A DNA stretch of 64,000 bases from Legionella cardiaca (lineage in GTDB: Bacteria > Pseudomonadota > Gammaproteobacteria > Legionellales > Legionellaceae). This document shows, piece by piece, positions 38,593 through 47,285 of this stretch. The stretch is from NCBI RefSeq assembly GCF_029026145.1, contig NZ_CP119078.1, forward strand, positions 152,501 through 216,500. The letters run 5' to 3'. The notes under the pieces are model-generated. The model was not told where the DNA came from and did no database searches. It was given only the letters and a program-made list of their open reading frames with translations. Position 1 is the stretch's first letter, and the number at the start of each line of letters is the position of its first letter. The translations under genes were made by a program, and so were the position numbers.

Positions 38593-39188
38593 CACAAATC
38601 AAACTTAATAAGGCCTCTCTAAGCCTCGAACAAAAGAATTTAAAAAATTATCAAAAATATCTTCCTTCCTTGGAATTGAAGCGAAAAAAATTATTATCTG
38701 AACGAAATATTGTTAATGACCAACTTCAAGTATTTAAAGAAAGAGAAAAGACGTTAAAAGATAATATTGAAAAAAACCTGCCCATGGCTTCTGAATATAT
38801 ACCTTTGGTTAAACAATTGGTAAAAATTGCAGCGATCGATATGCGAGAGGAAAATATTGTGGGTGTGAAGCTGCCAATATTCAATTCCATCCAATTTAAT
38901 ATTCAAGATTATGCCTACCTTAATACACCCCATTGGTTTGAAAATTTAATAAGTGCAGTGCGTGCACTCACTGAGATTCGCTTGCAAACAGAGGTAACAT
39001 TGTCTCGATTGCAATTATTAACCAAATCTATTCAAACAGTTACTCAGCGAAAAAATTTATTTGAGAAAGTTTTGATTCCCAATGCCTTAAATCATATTCG
39101 GTTAATACAGATTTTTTTGGCAGATAGCGAGCGTGCTGCTGTTGTCAGATCGAAGATCGCTAAAAGAAAAAGGCAACAATCATCATGA
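38589..39188 (+). CDS. V-type ATPase subunit D (central stalk)
   Basis: A 199-residue protein. N-terminal KLNKASLSLEQKNLKNYQKYLPSLELKRKKLL and the C-terminal QRKNLFEKVLIPNALNHIRLIQIFLADSERAAVVRSKIAKRK form the antiparallel coiled coil that rotates inside the A3B3 head. It overlaps B and I by four bases each. Its position between B and I matches other bacterial V-ATPase operons. Confidence 0.92.
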   Translation: MTQIKLNKASLSLEQKNLKNYQKYLPSLELKRKKLLSERNIVNDQLQVFKEREKTLKDNIEKNLPMASEYIPLVKQLVKIAAIDMREENIVGVKLPIFNSIQFNIQDYAYLNTPHWFENLISAVRALTEIRLQTEVTLSRLQLLTKSIQTVTQRKNLFEKVLIPNALNHIRLIQIFLADSERAAVVRSKIAKRKRQQSS

Positions 39189-40975
39189 GTATTGCCGCAT
39201 TTAAAAAAGTAACGCTAATAGGTTTAAACTGCATGAAAGTCGAGTTGATGAATGCTCTACAGGAGTTTGGCTTCCTGCATTTAATTGCTATTAAACCACC
39301 CAGTAAATCCTTAACCACGGCTTCAACGACCCTCCTTGACCAAATAAAGATAGCAATACGCTATCTCAAAGACTCCCCGGAACAAGGACGTCAACGTTTA
39401 GTATGGAAAGATGTTACTGCTGAGCAAATTGTTGAACGTGTTTTAGGAAATCAACGGGAACTTAGGAAATATACTGATAGACGTGATTTTCTTAGCAATC
39501 GCATTCAGGAACTATCGGAGTGGGGCAATTTTGAATTACCGCCCGAGAAAGAGTTAGCTGGAATAAAATTGTGGTTTTATAAAATAAATATCAAAGAGCT
39601 TGATGTAATTCCTAAGGATGAACCAATCCAGGAATTATACCGCAATAATCGTTATGTCTATATTGTTATTCCATCTGAGACAGAGTCTCAAAATGAAACA
39701 CTCCCCACTCATCGTATTCATACAGGTTCATTGTCGTTAAATGTTCTGCTTGCAGAATTGGATGAAGTCGATGAAAAAATAGATGATCTTATCGGTGAGC
39801 GCCGAAGTTTAACGCGATATCGCTACCTATTATCGTCAGAGGTGGCGCAATTTGCAGATCGGACACAATTGAAAAAAGCATCGGAAATGAGTCAGGAGCA
39901 TGACAATTTTTTTCTGTTACAAGGATGGCTCCCAGTTGCTCAATTATCGGCGATGAAACAATTTTGTCATCAACATCAAATCGGGATGACAATTGAGTCG
40001 CCATTGCCGGATGAATTACCGCCAACCTTGCTTCAAACGCATTCCTGGTTAACAGCTGGTGAGAAACTGGTAAATTTTTATCAAACTCCAGGTTACCACG
40101 CCTTAGATCCATCTTTTATGGTTTTTTTCTCGTTTTCACTTTTTTTTGCCATGATTTTAGCGGATGCAGGTTATGGAATTGTATTGGCTCTCTTCACGCT
40201 CTTTAGTTGGAAATGGCTAGGTAAGTATAACGGAGCAGAATGGTTAAGACCTTTATTGGTTGCTCTCAGTATTTTTTCAATTATTTATGGTGTTTTACTG
40301 GGTAGTTATTGGGGCGTTGAGCCTAAAGCAGGCACGTTTTTGGCTGCATTAAAGATCATCAATATCAATAATTTTAATGCGATGATGACCTTGGTAATTA
40401 TTATAGGTTGCATACACATATGCATAGGTAGTGGTATGCGAGCTTGGTTTGCAGCGAATTTTAACGAGCGGGTACAATCTATTGGGTTTATTTTCTTTAT
40501 TATCGCAGCCTTAGGATTAGCTATGGGATTAATAAACCATCAAGACAAGATAACGAAACTGGCAATTATCGTACTTTCGCTAAGTTTGTTAATCATCATG
40601 TTTTTTGCTTCCAATGAACCCGTGAAAAGTTTCAAATCGTTATTAATAAGAATTTTTCGTGGTATTGCCGCTCTAGCAGAATTACCCTCCCTTTTTGGTG
40701 ATATCCTCAGCTATTTACGTTTATTTGCTTTGGGGTTAGCAGGAGCCTCATTGGCAATCACCTTTAATACAATTGCTCATCATCTTGCGCAAACCAGCTG
40801 GGTTTTGGCTGCGTTAGTTTTATTAATCGGCCAGACTTTAAATTTTGCTTTATGTCTAATGAGTGCCGTGATCCATGGACTACGCTTGAATTATATCGAA
40901 TTTTTCAAATGGTCTATTAAGGAAGATGGCTATTGTTTTCAACCATTTAAAAAGCAGGAGATCTCTCATGAATGA
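39185..40975 (+). CDS. V-type ATPase subunit I (membrane stator/ion channel subunit)
   Basis: A 596-residue subunit I, short for the family. Residues 1-300 are a cytosolic coiled-coil dumbbell. The C-terminal half holds seven or eight TM helices from FMVFFSFSLFFAMILADAGYG on, with LPSLFGDILSYLRLFALGLAGASLA and the conserved Arg in SYLRLFALG needed for ion passage. It overlaps D and the K gene. It lines the ion path together with the K ring. Confidence 0.93.
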   Translation: MSIAAFKKVTLIGLNCMKVELMNALQEFGFLHLIAIKPPSKSLTTASTTLLDQIKIAIRYLKDSPEQGRQRLVWKDVTAEQIVERVLGNQRELRKYTDRRDFLSNRIQELSEWGNFELPPEKELAGIKLWFYKINIKELDVIPKDEPIQELYRNNRYVYIVIPSETESQNETLPTHRIHTGSLSLNVLLAELDEVDEKIDDLIGERRSLTRYRYLLSSEVAQFADRTQLKKASEMSQEHDNFFLLQGWLPVAQLSAMKQFCHQHQIGMTIESPLPDELPPTLLQTHSWLTAGEKLVNFYQTPGYHALDPSFMVFFSFSLFFAMILADAGYGIVLALFTLFSWKWLGKYNGAEWLRPLLVALSIFSIIYGVLLGSYWGVEPKAGTFLAALKIININNFNAMMTLVIIIGCIHICIGSGMRAWFAANFNERVQSIGFIFFIIAALGLAMGLINHQDKITKLAIIVLSLSLLIIMFFASNEPVKSFKSLLIRIFRGIAALAELPSLFGDILSYLRLFALGLAGASLAITFNTIAHHLAQTSWVLAALVLLIGQTLNFALCLMSAVIHGLRLNYIEFFKWSIKEDGYCFQPFKKQEISHE

Positions 40976-41408
40976 GTTAATGCCGTTATTTGGATGGTTA
41001 GGAATCTTTGCACCAATGGCTCTGGCAACGGTTGGCAGTATTTGTGGTTGTGCTATCGCAGGCCAGGCGGCTATTGGTGTCATGCTTGATACGGAGGGCA
41101 GTTATGGTAAATACATCGGTGTTTCCGTGCTTCCTTCGACGCAAGCTATTATGGGGATTGTGATTATGTTCACCTTGAACAAACCCGTAACCTCAGCAAT
41201 TGCAGGGGCACAATTCGGTATTGGGATGCTAAGTGGCATTGCGCTGATGATTTGTGCAATTCAACAAGGGTATTGCTGTGCAAGCGCAATCAATGCAACA
41301 AAAAATAAACCGGAAATTTTTGGTTTGTCGATTGCTCCTGCAGCAATTGTTGAAGGTTTTGCGGTATTTATATTTGTATTTGCTCTGGTATTGAGCACTG
41401 GAATATAG
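40968..41408 (+). CDS. V-type ATPase subunit K (rotor ring proteolipid)
   Basis: A 146-residue, four-helix double-hairpin proteolipid from ATG 40968, preceded by GCAGGAGA; the longer ORF from 40926 lies within subunit I. Helix 2 contains LPSTQAIMG, helix 3 IQQGYCCAS and helix 4 APAAIVEGFAV with the ion-binding Glu. These correspond to the Leu, Thr-Gln, Gln and Glu that bind Na+ in Enterococcus hirae NtpK. The ring is therefore probably Na+-specific, an inference from motif match. Confidence 0.92.
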   Translation: MNELMPLFGWLGIFAPMALATVGSICGCAIAGQAAIGVMLDTEGSYGKYIGVSVLPSTQAIMGIVIMFTLNKPVTSAIAGAQFGIGMLSGIALMICAIQQGYCCASAINATKNKPEIFGLSIAPAAIVEGFAVFIFVFALVLSTGI

Positions 41409-41417
41409 GAGCTTGCA

Positions 41418-42122
41418 ATGGAAGCGAAGCAAGATAAATCTGCAAATATAATTTCTCAAGGTATCGAAACATTAATTGATCGATTAAAAGAGGAAGGAGT
41501 AAACGCTGGAAAAACAGAGGCGGAGAAATTAATTAATGAAGCTAAAGCCAAAGCGAATGCGATATTAAATAGCGCACAGGAGAAAGCACAAGCACTCATT
41601 AAGGAGGCGCATCAAACGATTCTTCAGGAAAAAAAGGCCACGGAAGATGCTCTGCAACTTGCTGCTCGTAATATGCGCCTTGAGTTAAGACAAAATCTAA
41701 TTGATAGATTTAAACAAGAAGTAAGTCGCATAGTGCATAAGGAGTTAGATAATGAAGAAATGTTACGCCAGTTAATTCTCTTGATTGCTGTAGATAGCAA
41801 AGAGCAACTGCAAGCTTTTAAAGCGAAAAAAACGCAAATTCAATTGCCGGAAAAAGTGTTGGACTTTGAAGAGATTCGCAATAGTCCTGATTTAATGGAG
41901 AAAGACTCCTTAAAAGAATTAGTGCAATCGATTACCAAACAAATGCTCAAGGCGGGAATGAGTGTAACAATTAATCCTGATGCGCAAAAACCAGTAGGAA
42001 TTCGAGTTTATCTTGTTGAGGATGAAATTGTTTTGGATCTAACAGAAGAGGCGGTTAGTAGCTTATTGATCAAACATATGCAGCCCAGGTTTCGTGCGTT
42101 GTTAGAAGGACTTTTACAATGA
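41418..42122 (+). CDS. V-type ATPase subunit E (peripheral stalk)
   Basis: A 234-residue protein. Residues 20-85 are a Lys/Glu/Ala-rich coiled coil (GKTEAEKLINEAKAKANAIL) and the remainder is the globular C-terminal region. It forms the outer stalk that holds the head against rotation. No separate G/H subunit gene is visible; it may be missing or replaced. It lies after K, whereas in Chlamydia it comes first. Confidence 0.88.
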   Translation: MEAKQDKSANIISQGIETLIDRLKEEGVNAGKTEAEKLINEAKAKANAILNSAQEKAQALIKEAHQTILQEKKATEDALQLAARNMRLELRQNLIDRFKQEVSRIVHKELDNEEMLRQLILLIAVDSKEQLQAFKAKKTQIQLPEKVLDFEEIRNSPDLMEKDSLKELVQSITKQMLKAGMSVTINPDAQKPVGIRVYLVEDEIVLDLTEEAVSSLLIKHMQPRFRALLEGLLQ

Positions 42123-42781
42123 CTCAACAATTTTACATGATTGTTTCGAGCTTACCTCGAATGAATACGTATTTTAAAATCGAGGAAACACCCATTTCAA
42201 GATTGCAATTGGAGAAACGTTTGCAGCCTCTGTCAGAGGAAAAACGAAGGCTCCTCTATGAAATTGAATCATTACTTTGGACAAGTTGGTTTAAGCCACA
42301 ACAAACTGTAAATGAAACCAGGAAAGCTTATCAACGCGTTCTTAAATCGGATTCTGCTTTTGTTCATAACATTGTTACCTGGTATTTAGACCTGCGTAGT
42401 GTTTTTTCAGCAATTCGCATGAGGAATGATAAAGAATTACCTCCTGAAATCCCTAAGAATTATTGGATTACACGTTGGGATCGTCAATTGATTCGCAACT
42501 GGAATGAGCCTGATTTTGGATTAAAATTTGTTTATCCTTGGATTACCAGGATCACTACTGAGTTAGCAAGAGAAGACACAGCGACAGTCGAAGAGTTTTT
42601 ATTAGCTTACATCTGGAAATACTTGGCTGTTATAGAAACAGGACACTACTTTGATTTTGAAGCCCTTGTTATTTATTTATTGCGTTGGGATATTATTAAC
42701 TACTGGTCAAAATTCAATAATGCCAATGTGTTGAATAGGGTAAATGAATTGGTAGATTCGCTAATTCATGAAAAACATTAG
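42119..42781 (+). CDS. DUF2764 V-ATPase operon protein, likely subunit C/d counterpart
   Basis: A 220-residue protein with N-terminus YMIVSSLPRMNTYFKIEETPISRLQLEK, fitting the DUF2764 family found between E and A in V-ATPase operons of Chlamydiae and Bacteroidetes. WITRWDRQLIRNWNEPDFGL is a conserved aromatic stretch. The fold is mostly helical, with no TM segment. It overlaps subunit E by four bases. No C/d subunit gene is otherwise present, so it may link the central stalk to the rotor ring; this is inference. Confidence 0.75.
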   Translation: MTQQFYMIVSSLPRMNTYFKIEETPISRLQLEKRLQPLSEEKRRLLYEIESLLWTSWFKPQQTVNETRKAYQRVLKSDSAFVHNIVTWYLDLRSVFSAIRMRNDKELPPEIPKNYWITRWDRQLIRNWNEPDFGLKFVYPWITRITTELAREDTATVEEFLLAYIWKYLAVIETGHYFDFEALVIYLLRWDIINYWSKFNNANVLNRVNELVDSLIHEKH

Positions 42782-42820
42782 CAAAAGGGATTTTGATAAA
42801 AAATAAAGGACACACTTGTC

Positions 42821-44647
42821 ATGAAAGCAGGAAAAGCTTCACAAGTAGCTAATTCTAAAGTAATTGCGCTTCAAGAGGGAATCGTTCATATCAAACAAGT
42901 GGGTAAACAACCTATTGTAAAAAATGAAATTATCTATATTTGCCCGCAGCAACAACTTACCCATCGTAATGAACAAATTATGGCTGAAATCTTACACGTA
43001 AGAGGAGATACAGCTGTTGCTCAAGTATTTGAAGAGACTGGTGGGATTGCAATTGGCGATGCTGTTATACAAACAGGAAAACAATTGTCGGTTACCTTAG
43101 GACCTGGGTTGTTGGGAATGATTTATGATGGTTTACAAAATCCTTTGCTTAATTTTGCTCGCCAATATGGTTATTTTTTACCCCGTGGTGTAAGAGAAAC
43201 ATCGATAGATTGCAACAAAAAATGGGTTTTTTCACCTTGTGTGCATGCTGGCGATATAGTGAATGCTGGTAGCGTATTAGGTGTTGTCCAGGAAGGCAGA
43301 TTGACCCATAAAATAATGGTTCCTTTTGATATGGGAAAAAATATAAGTGTTGAGTGGATTCAGCAAGGTACGTTTACTGTAGAAACGCCTATAGCCAGAT
43401 TGGTCGATAAGCATCATCATGCGCGAGAAATAAGTATGAGCCAGAAATGGCCTGTACGATTTTCCATTGCCCAAACATTGATGACAAATCATCTTGCTGA
43501 ACGTCTTTATCCCTCCCAACCGATGATTACAACCTTGCGTTTAATCGATACCTTTTTTCCTATCGCAAGAGGAGGGACTGCGTGCATTCCCGGCCCATTT
43601 GGCGCAGGAAAGACTGTTCTGCAAAATTTGATTGCTCGTTACTCTGATGTCGACATCGTCATCATCGTGGCTTGTGGCGAGCGTGCTGGTGAAGTCGTGG
43701 AGACGATTACCGAATTTCCAAAATTGATTGATCCCCGAGCAGGTGGGACTCTGATGGACAGAACAATCATTATTTGTAATACATCTTCAATGCCTGTCGC
43801 AGCAAGAGAGGCATCAATTTATACAGGAATTACTTTGGGAGAATACTATCGCCAAATGGGGTTTAATGTATTACTAATTGCTGACTCTACCTCACGCTGG
43901 GCACAAGCGATGAGAGAAACCTCCGGACGTATGGAAGAAATTCCTGGAGAAGAAGGTTTTCCAGCTTATTTAGATAGCAGCATTCGTGGATTGTATGAGC
44001 GTGCCGGTATTATTAAATGTACTGATAATTCCTTAGGAAGCTTAACTATTGTTGGTACAGTATCTCCAGCTGGTGGTAATTTTGAAGAACCAGTAACGCA
44101 ATCTACCTTGAGTGCTGTCAAAACATTTCTTGGATTGAGTTACGACAGGGCTTATAAACGCTTTTATCCTGCTGTTGATCCACTAATTTCCTGGTCACGT
44201 TATTTTGAACAGTTAAAATCATGGTTTGAAACGAATCTGGAACCAACCTGGACTATGAAAGTCAATCAAATAACAAAGCTTCTGCACCAGGGGCAGGATA
44301 TTTTTAATATGATGCAGGTCACAGGAGAAGAAGGGATTACCATGGAAGATTATGTTACCTATCAAAAGTCTCTCGTGTTTGATATGGCTTACTTACAACA
44401 GGATGCCTACGATGCTGTTGATGTATCGGTACCAATCGAGAGGCAGAAAACGCTATTTAATCTGCTTGTAGCAATGATTACAAAAGAGTATGAGTTTAAA
44501 GAAAAAGAAGAGGCACGCAATTTCTTCATGAAAATAACAAGCCTACTTAAAAATTTGAATTATTCCTCTCCAGGCTCAGAAAATTATGAAAATTATTACC
44601 AACAAATTACTGAGCTCACCAAGTTAAATGTAAATGAAAAAAGCTAG
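42821..44647 (+). CDS. V-type ATPase subunit A (catalytic)
   Basis: A 608-residue V/A-type catalytic subunit. Walker A is GPFGAGKTVLQ near residues 260-270, the non-homologous insert lies at about 110-200 (FLPRGVRETSIDCNKKW), the catalytic Glu is in VVACGERAGEVVETITEFP, and LLIADSTSRWAQAMRE is Walker B. PGEEGFPAYLDSSIRGLYERAG is the family signature. AAAGGA precedes the ATG. The operon ends here, followed by a hairpin at 44658. Confidence 0.96.
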   Translation: MKAGKASQVANSKVIALQEGIVHIKQVGKQPIVKNEIIYICPQQQLTHRNEQIMAEILHVRGDTAVAQVFEETGGIAIGDAVIQTGKQLSVTLGPGLLGMIYDGLQNPLLNFARQYGYFLPRGVRETSIDCNKKWVFSPCVHAGDIVNAGSVLGVVQEGRLTHKIMVPFDMGKNISVEWIQQGTFTVETPIARLVDKHHHAREISMSQKWPVRFSIAQTLMTNHLAERLYPSQPMITTLRLIDTFFPIARGGTACIPGPFGAGKTVLQNLIARYSDVDIVIIVACGERAGEVVETITEFPKLIDPRAGGTLMDRTIIICNTSSMPVAAREASIYTGITLGEYYRQMGFNVLLIADSTSRWAQAMRETSGRMEEIPGEEGFPAYLDSSIRGLYERAGIIKCTDNSLGSLTIVGTVSPAGGNFEEPVTQSTLSAVKTFLGLSYDRAYKRFYPAVDPLISWSRYFEQLKSWFETNLEPTWTMKVNQITKLLHQGQDIFNMMQVTGEEGITMEDYVTYQKSLVFDMAYLQQDAYDAVDVSVPIERQKTLFNLLVAMITKEYEFKEKEEARNFFMKITSLLKNLNYSSPGSENYENYYQQITELTKLNVNEKS

Positions 44648-44657
44648 GTAAATGTCT

Positions 44658-44696
44658 GTTCTCTTGGCGTTATGCGGATAGCATGTCCAAGAGAAC
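44658..44696 (+). terminator. V-ATPase operon terminator
   Basis: GTTCTCTTGG (44658-44667) pairs with CCAAGAGAAC (44687-44696); an inner ATGC/GCAT stem continues the hairpin. A GTTTATTT stretch follows. It lies 10 bases after the subunit A stop. Confidence 0.85.
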
Positions 44697-44713
44697 GTTT
44701 ATTTCCGGGGAAG

Positions 44714-45454
44714 TTAAGGTGCAAAATCAGGTGATTCGTCTGGTATGGTATGTCTCTCACGGACATGAGAAGTAAATAATCCAAATCCTGTAAGAGCTGC
44801 AGCAACGCCAAGGCCTGCGACTATTAATCCTCCTACCCCGAAAGTTGCAGCATTAAGCACGGTAAAGGCTACGGCAATAGCTGCAATTCCTAGTGTAAAG
44901 ATAAAGCCATCTAATACCAACATACTAATATTGCTCATTGCTGGCGAAGTATTGTTCATTGCGGGCGAAGATGCTTCGGGTAGCGGAGATACATTTTCCA
45001 ACCTTTCATGAAAAGGTAGTTCATCTTTAAGAGTTTTGAACTTTTCATCAATGATACTTTTAAATAAGTCGTAATGATTGTCAGTACTTTCAACTTCTTT
45101 GAAAGTAACTTGCTCCATAATATCTTCACTCCAAGGAGAAGACTCATGTCCTATTGCTACTAAAGTAGGGAGTAAATCATTTTTCTTTATTTTTTTTAAT
45201 CCTGTAAGGATTGTTTTAATATGTGCTTCTTTATTAGGGGAAGCTACATCATAGGCAATAATAAATTGCGTATTAGCATCAAGCGATGGATTGGCTAAAT
45301 ATTGAAGAATCTGGAAACCTGAGGCCTCGGAAGTACCTGCTGAAGACTTGAAATGTTGCGCGGTTTTTTCCCAGCTCTCTTCTATATGATAAAGTTTAAA
45401 GTCTTTGTATTCTGCACCAATCATGATGCCAACTACGGAAATATTTTTAGGCAT
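44714..45454 (-). CDS. Two-TM protein with GTPase-like middle segment, function unknown
   Basis: A 246-residue protein, AGGAGAAGG before the ATG. The N-terminal 150 residues include FIIAYDVASPNKEAHIKTILTGLKKIKK and DLLPTLVAIGHESSPW, faintly like the end of a small GTPase, but no P-loop exists. Two long hydrophobic helices at about 172-225 form a hairpin, followed by a short acidic tail. Lack of a signal peptide and the hairpin resemble Legionella effectors that insert in host membranes. The assignment is speculative. Confidence 0.55.
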   Translation of the reverse strand: MPKNISVVGIMIGAEYKDFKLYHIEESWEKTAQHFKSSAGTSEASGFQILQYLANPSLDANTQFIIAYDVASPNKEAHIKTILTGLKKIKKNDLLPTLVAIGHESSPWSEDIMEQVTFKEVESTDNHYDLFKSIIDEKFKTLKDELPFHERLENVSPLPEASSPAMNNTSPAMSNISMLVLDGFIFTLGIAAIAVAFTVLNAATFGVGGLIVAGLGVAAALTGFGLFTSHVRERHTIPDESPDFAP

Positions 45455-45622
45455 ACTATCCTTCTCCTATCATAGTGATTTTAATGAGCAACAACTCTGT
45501 TTATAAATATAATTTTTTGGTGTTTGTGGGGAACAGGTCTCTACCTGACGGAATCTAATTGCGCGCAATTCTATCATGTTGATACAATGATGGGCAAGTA
45601 TGGATGGAGCAGGCAATAATCC

Positions 45623-46834
45623 CTATACTTGCTGAAAGCGTTGATTGAACTTATCAATACGCTGCAAGATGGTGGTAGTAAAGGGGCTCTCTGTAATATT
45701 ATTTTGGATTTTATCTAATATCTTCATAGCCTCTTTTTGCACTAAAGCTCCTGATAGATTGGCTTCCTCAGCCATTTGTACAATGTGGCGTGGAAATAAA
45801 CCATCAAACTCATACTTACTGCCAATTTTCATCGCCATTTTAGTTGCAAGATTAGGATAATAGATAGTTGAAATCATATCGTAGAATGGAGCTAACCGTG
45901 TTTGTTGTCCTTGGTATAAAAACGAAAAATTTTTGCCATGTGCATCATTGTTACCAATGAACAAATTGAACAAAATTCCTTGCAATAATTCTTTAATATC
46001 AATGACTGCGAGACTTGATGCAGTTCTTAGTAGTTGAAAACAATCACTGACTCCTGGTCCCCCTTCTCGCTGATACTTCATTTCTGGACTAATGCCCATG
46101 GCCTGACAAAAATCCTCTTGATGTATACGTTGAATGCCACTTTCCGTTGCAATTCGATCATACCGCTTGACCAAAAGATAGGGAATTCCATTGGTATGAT
46201 GTAGGGTCGCTTCAACTGCATTTAAGCCAATTTTTCGAGCTAACTCTAGACAGAAACATTCATTTTCAATTAAAGAGGGGAAATCACGATTGACTGGTTT
46301 TAAAATATGCGTACTGGGTGCACCATTTAACGGGATAGCGATATGATCATCAATAATAGCAATGGCTAATTTATCTTGTGCGCCAGCCAATGATAAACGT
46401 ATCCCATCTTCGCCAGCTAACATGGGTCTTTGCTGCAAGGTTTGTAAAATATCGGCTACTGCGTTGTCACCAATGATGCGATAGTCCGGTTTTAAATCAC
46501 TTTGTCGAGCAGACTCGGGGAGTAGGGTTATAGCACCAGCACATTCACCTCCGATCGCTGTCAATAATGCAAAATCATTCTTTTCGCTGATACCCAATTG
46601 GCGAGCGATGGATGTGCGTAAATGGGCTTCAGGCAAAAGACCGCTAAAAAAAGGACGGCATTGCTTAGCCGTATAGGGTTCTTGTTGTAAAGGAAGCGAG
46701 CGTGATAAAGGGCGATTATTTTTATTTTCTAGATAGTTTCCATCATAAACAAAGACCATATCACCGAAGACATCGATATTTAATTGACCAATCAAAGTCT
46801 GATTAAGGTAAACATCTAATTTATGATTTTGCAA
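45623..46834 (-). CDS. hipA: HipA-type Ser/Thr kinase toxin
   Basis: A 403-residue HipA-family kinase. The N-terminal HipA-N1 part (DVYLNQTLIGQLNID; YLENKNNRPLSRSLPLQ) precedes the kinase core: GGECAGAITL, SLAGAQDKLAIA (nucleotide loop), LVKRYDRI, NNDAHGKNFSFLYQ (catalytic Asp and Asn) and APFYDMIST (Mg-binding Asp). HipA phosphorylates tRNA synthetases and slows growth, and HipB silences it. It overlaps hipB by 14 bases. All main kinase residues look intact. Confidence 0.93.
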   Translation of the reverse strand: MQNHKLDVYLNQTLIGQLNIDVFGDMVFVYDGNYLENKNNRPLSRSLPLQQEPYTAKQCRPFFSGLLPEAHLRTSIARQLGISEKNDFALLTAIGGECAGAITLLPESARQSDLKPDYRIIGDNAVADILQTLQQRPMLAGEDGIRLSLAGAQDKLAIAIIDDHIAIPLNGAPSTHILKPVNRDFPSLIENECFCLELARKIGLNAVEATLHHTNGIPYLLVKRYDRIATESGIQRIHQEDFCQAMGISPEMKYQREGGPGVSDCFQLLRTASSLAVIDIKELLQGILFNLFIGNNDAHGKNFSFLYQGQQTRLAPFYDMISTIYYPNLATKMAMKIGSKYEFDGLFPRHIVQMAEEANLSGALVQKEAMKILDKIQNNITESPFTTTILQRIDKFNQRFQQV

Positions 46835-47048
46835 TTTCTATCTCCGCATGGAATAGACGCAGCTGAATACCAAGCACTTGCAATACCTGTAATACTTTAC
46901 CAATTTGACAAGTAGATTTTCCTTTTTCCAACTCAATAATGAAACGCAATCCTGTACCAGAGGATAGGGCTAAATCACGTTGGGTGATTCCTAGATCTTT
47001 GCGCACCTTACGAATAACTTGTCCGATATTTTCAGCTGATTGAATCAT
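46821..47048 (-). CDS. hipB: HipB-type antitoxin, XRE-family regulator
   Basis: A 75-residue protein with a helix-turn-helix: GQVIRKVRKDLGITQRDLALSSGTG at residues 9-33. The tail RFIIELEKGKSTCQIGKVLQVLQVLGIQLRLF matches HipB dimers. It binds HipA and represses its own operon. Three palindromes upstream, 49 bp apart, are the likely operators. Confidence 0.92.
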   Translation of the reverse strand: MIQSAENIGQVIRKVRKDLGITQRDLALSSGTGLRFIIELEKGKSTCQIGKVLQVLQVLGIQLRLFHAEIEIAKS

Positions 47049-47063
47049 AGTTAGTTTTTTATA

Positions 47064-47077
47064 TTCCCGTACGGTAA
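47064..47077. promoter_or_regulatory. hipBA operator 1
   Basis: TTCCCGTACGGTAA, an imperfect 14-bp palindrome (one mismatched pair). It is nearest to the hipB ATG. Confidence 0.75.
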
Positions 47078-47112
47078 CTTTATACGTTGGCTAGGAAAAA
47101 ATCCAGATAATA

Positions 47113-47126
47113 TTCCCTTTCGGGAA
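47113..47126. promoter_or_regulatory. hipBA operator 2
   Basis: TTCCCTTTCGGGAA, a palindrome with TTCCC/GGGAA arms. It begins exactly 49 bp after operator 1. Confidence 0.8.
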
Positions 47127-47161
47127 TAAATTAGTATTTTTGAATGTTTAAATAACAAATA

Positions 47162-47175
47162 TTACCGATCGGGAA
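47162..47175. promoter_or_regulatory. hipBA operator 3
   Basis: TTACCGATCGGGAA, close to operator 1 read on the other strand. It begins exactly 49 bp after operator 2, and lies about 110 bp before the kinase-like gene on the plus strand. Confidence 0.78.
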
Positions 47176-47285
47176 TTAATAGAAACTGGTTAGGCAATAT
47201 TCAAGCTATATTTTGTGCATCTTGATACCTTGAATCAAGACCAATAGACTAATGCCAGGGCTCACTAATAAAAATATCGATAATT

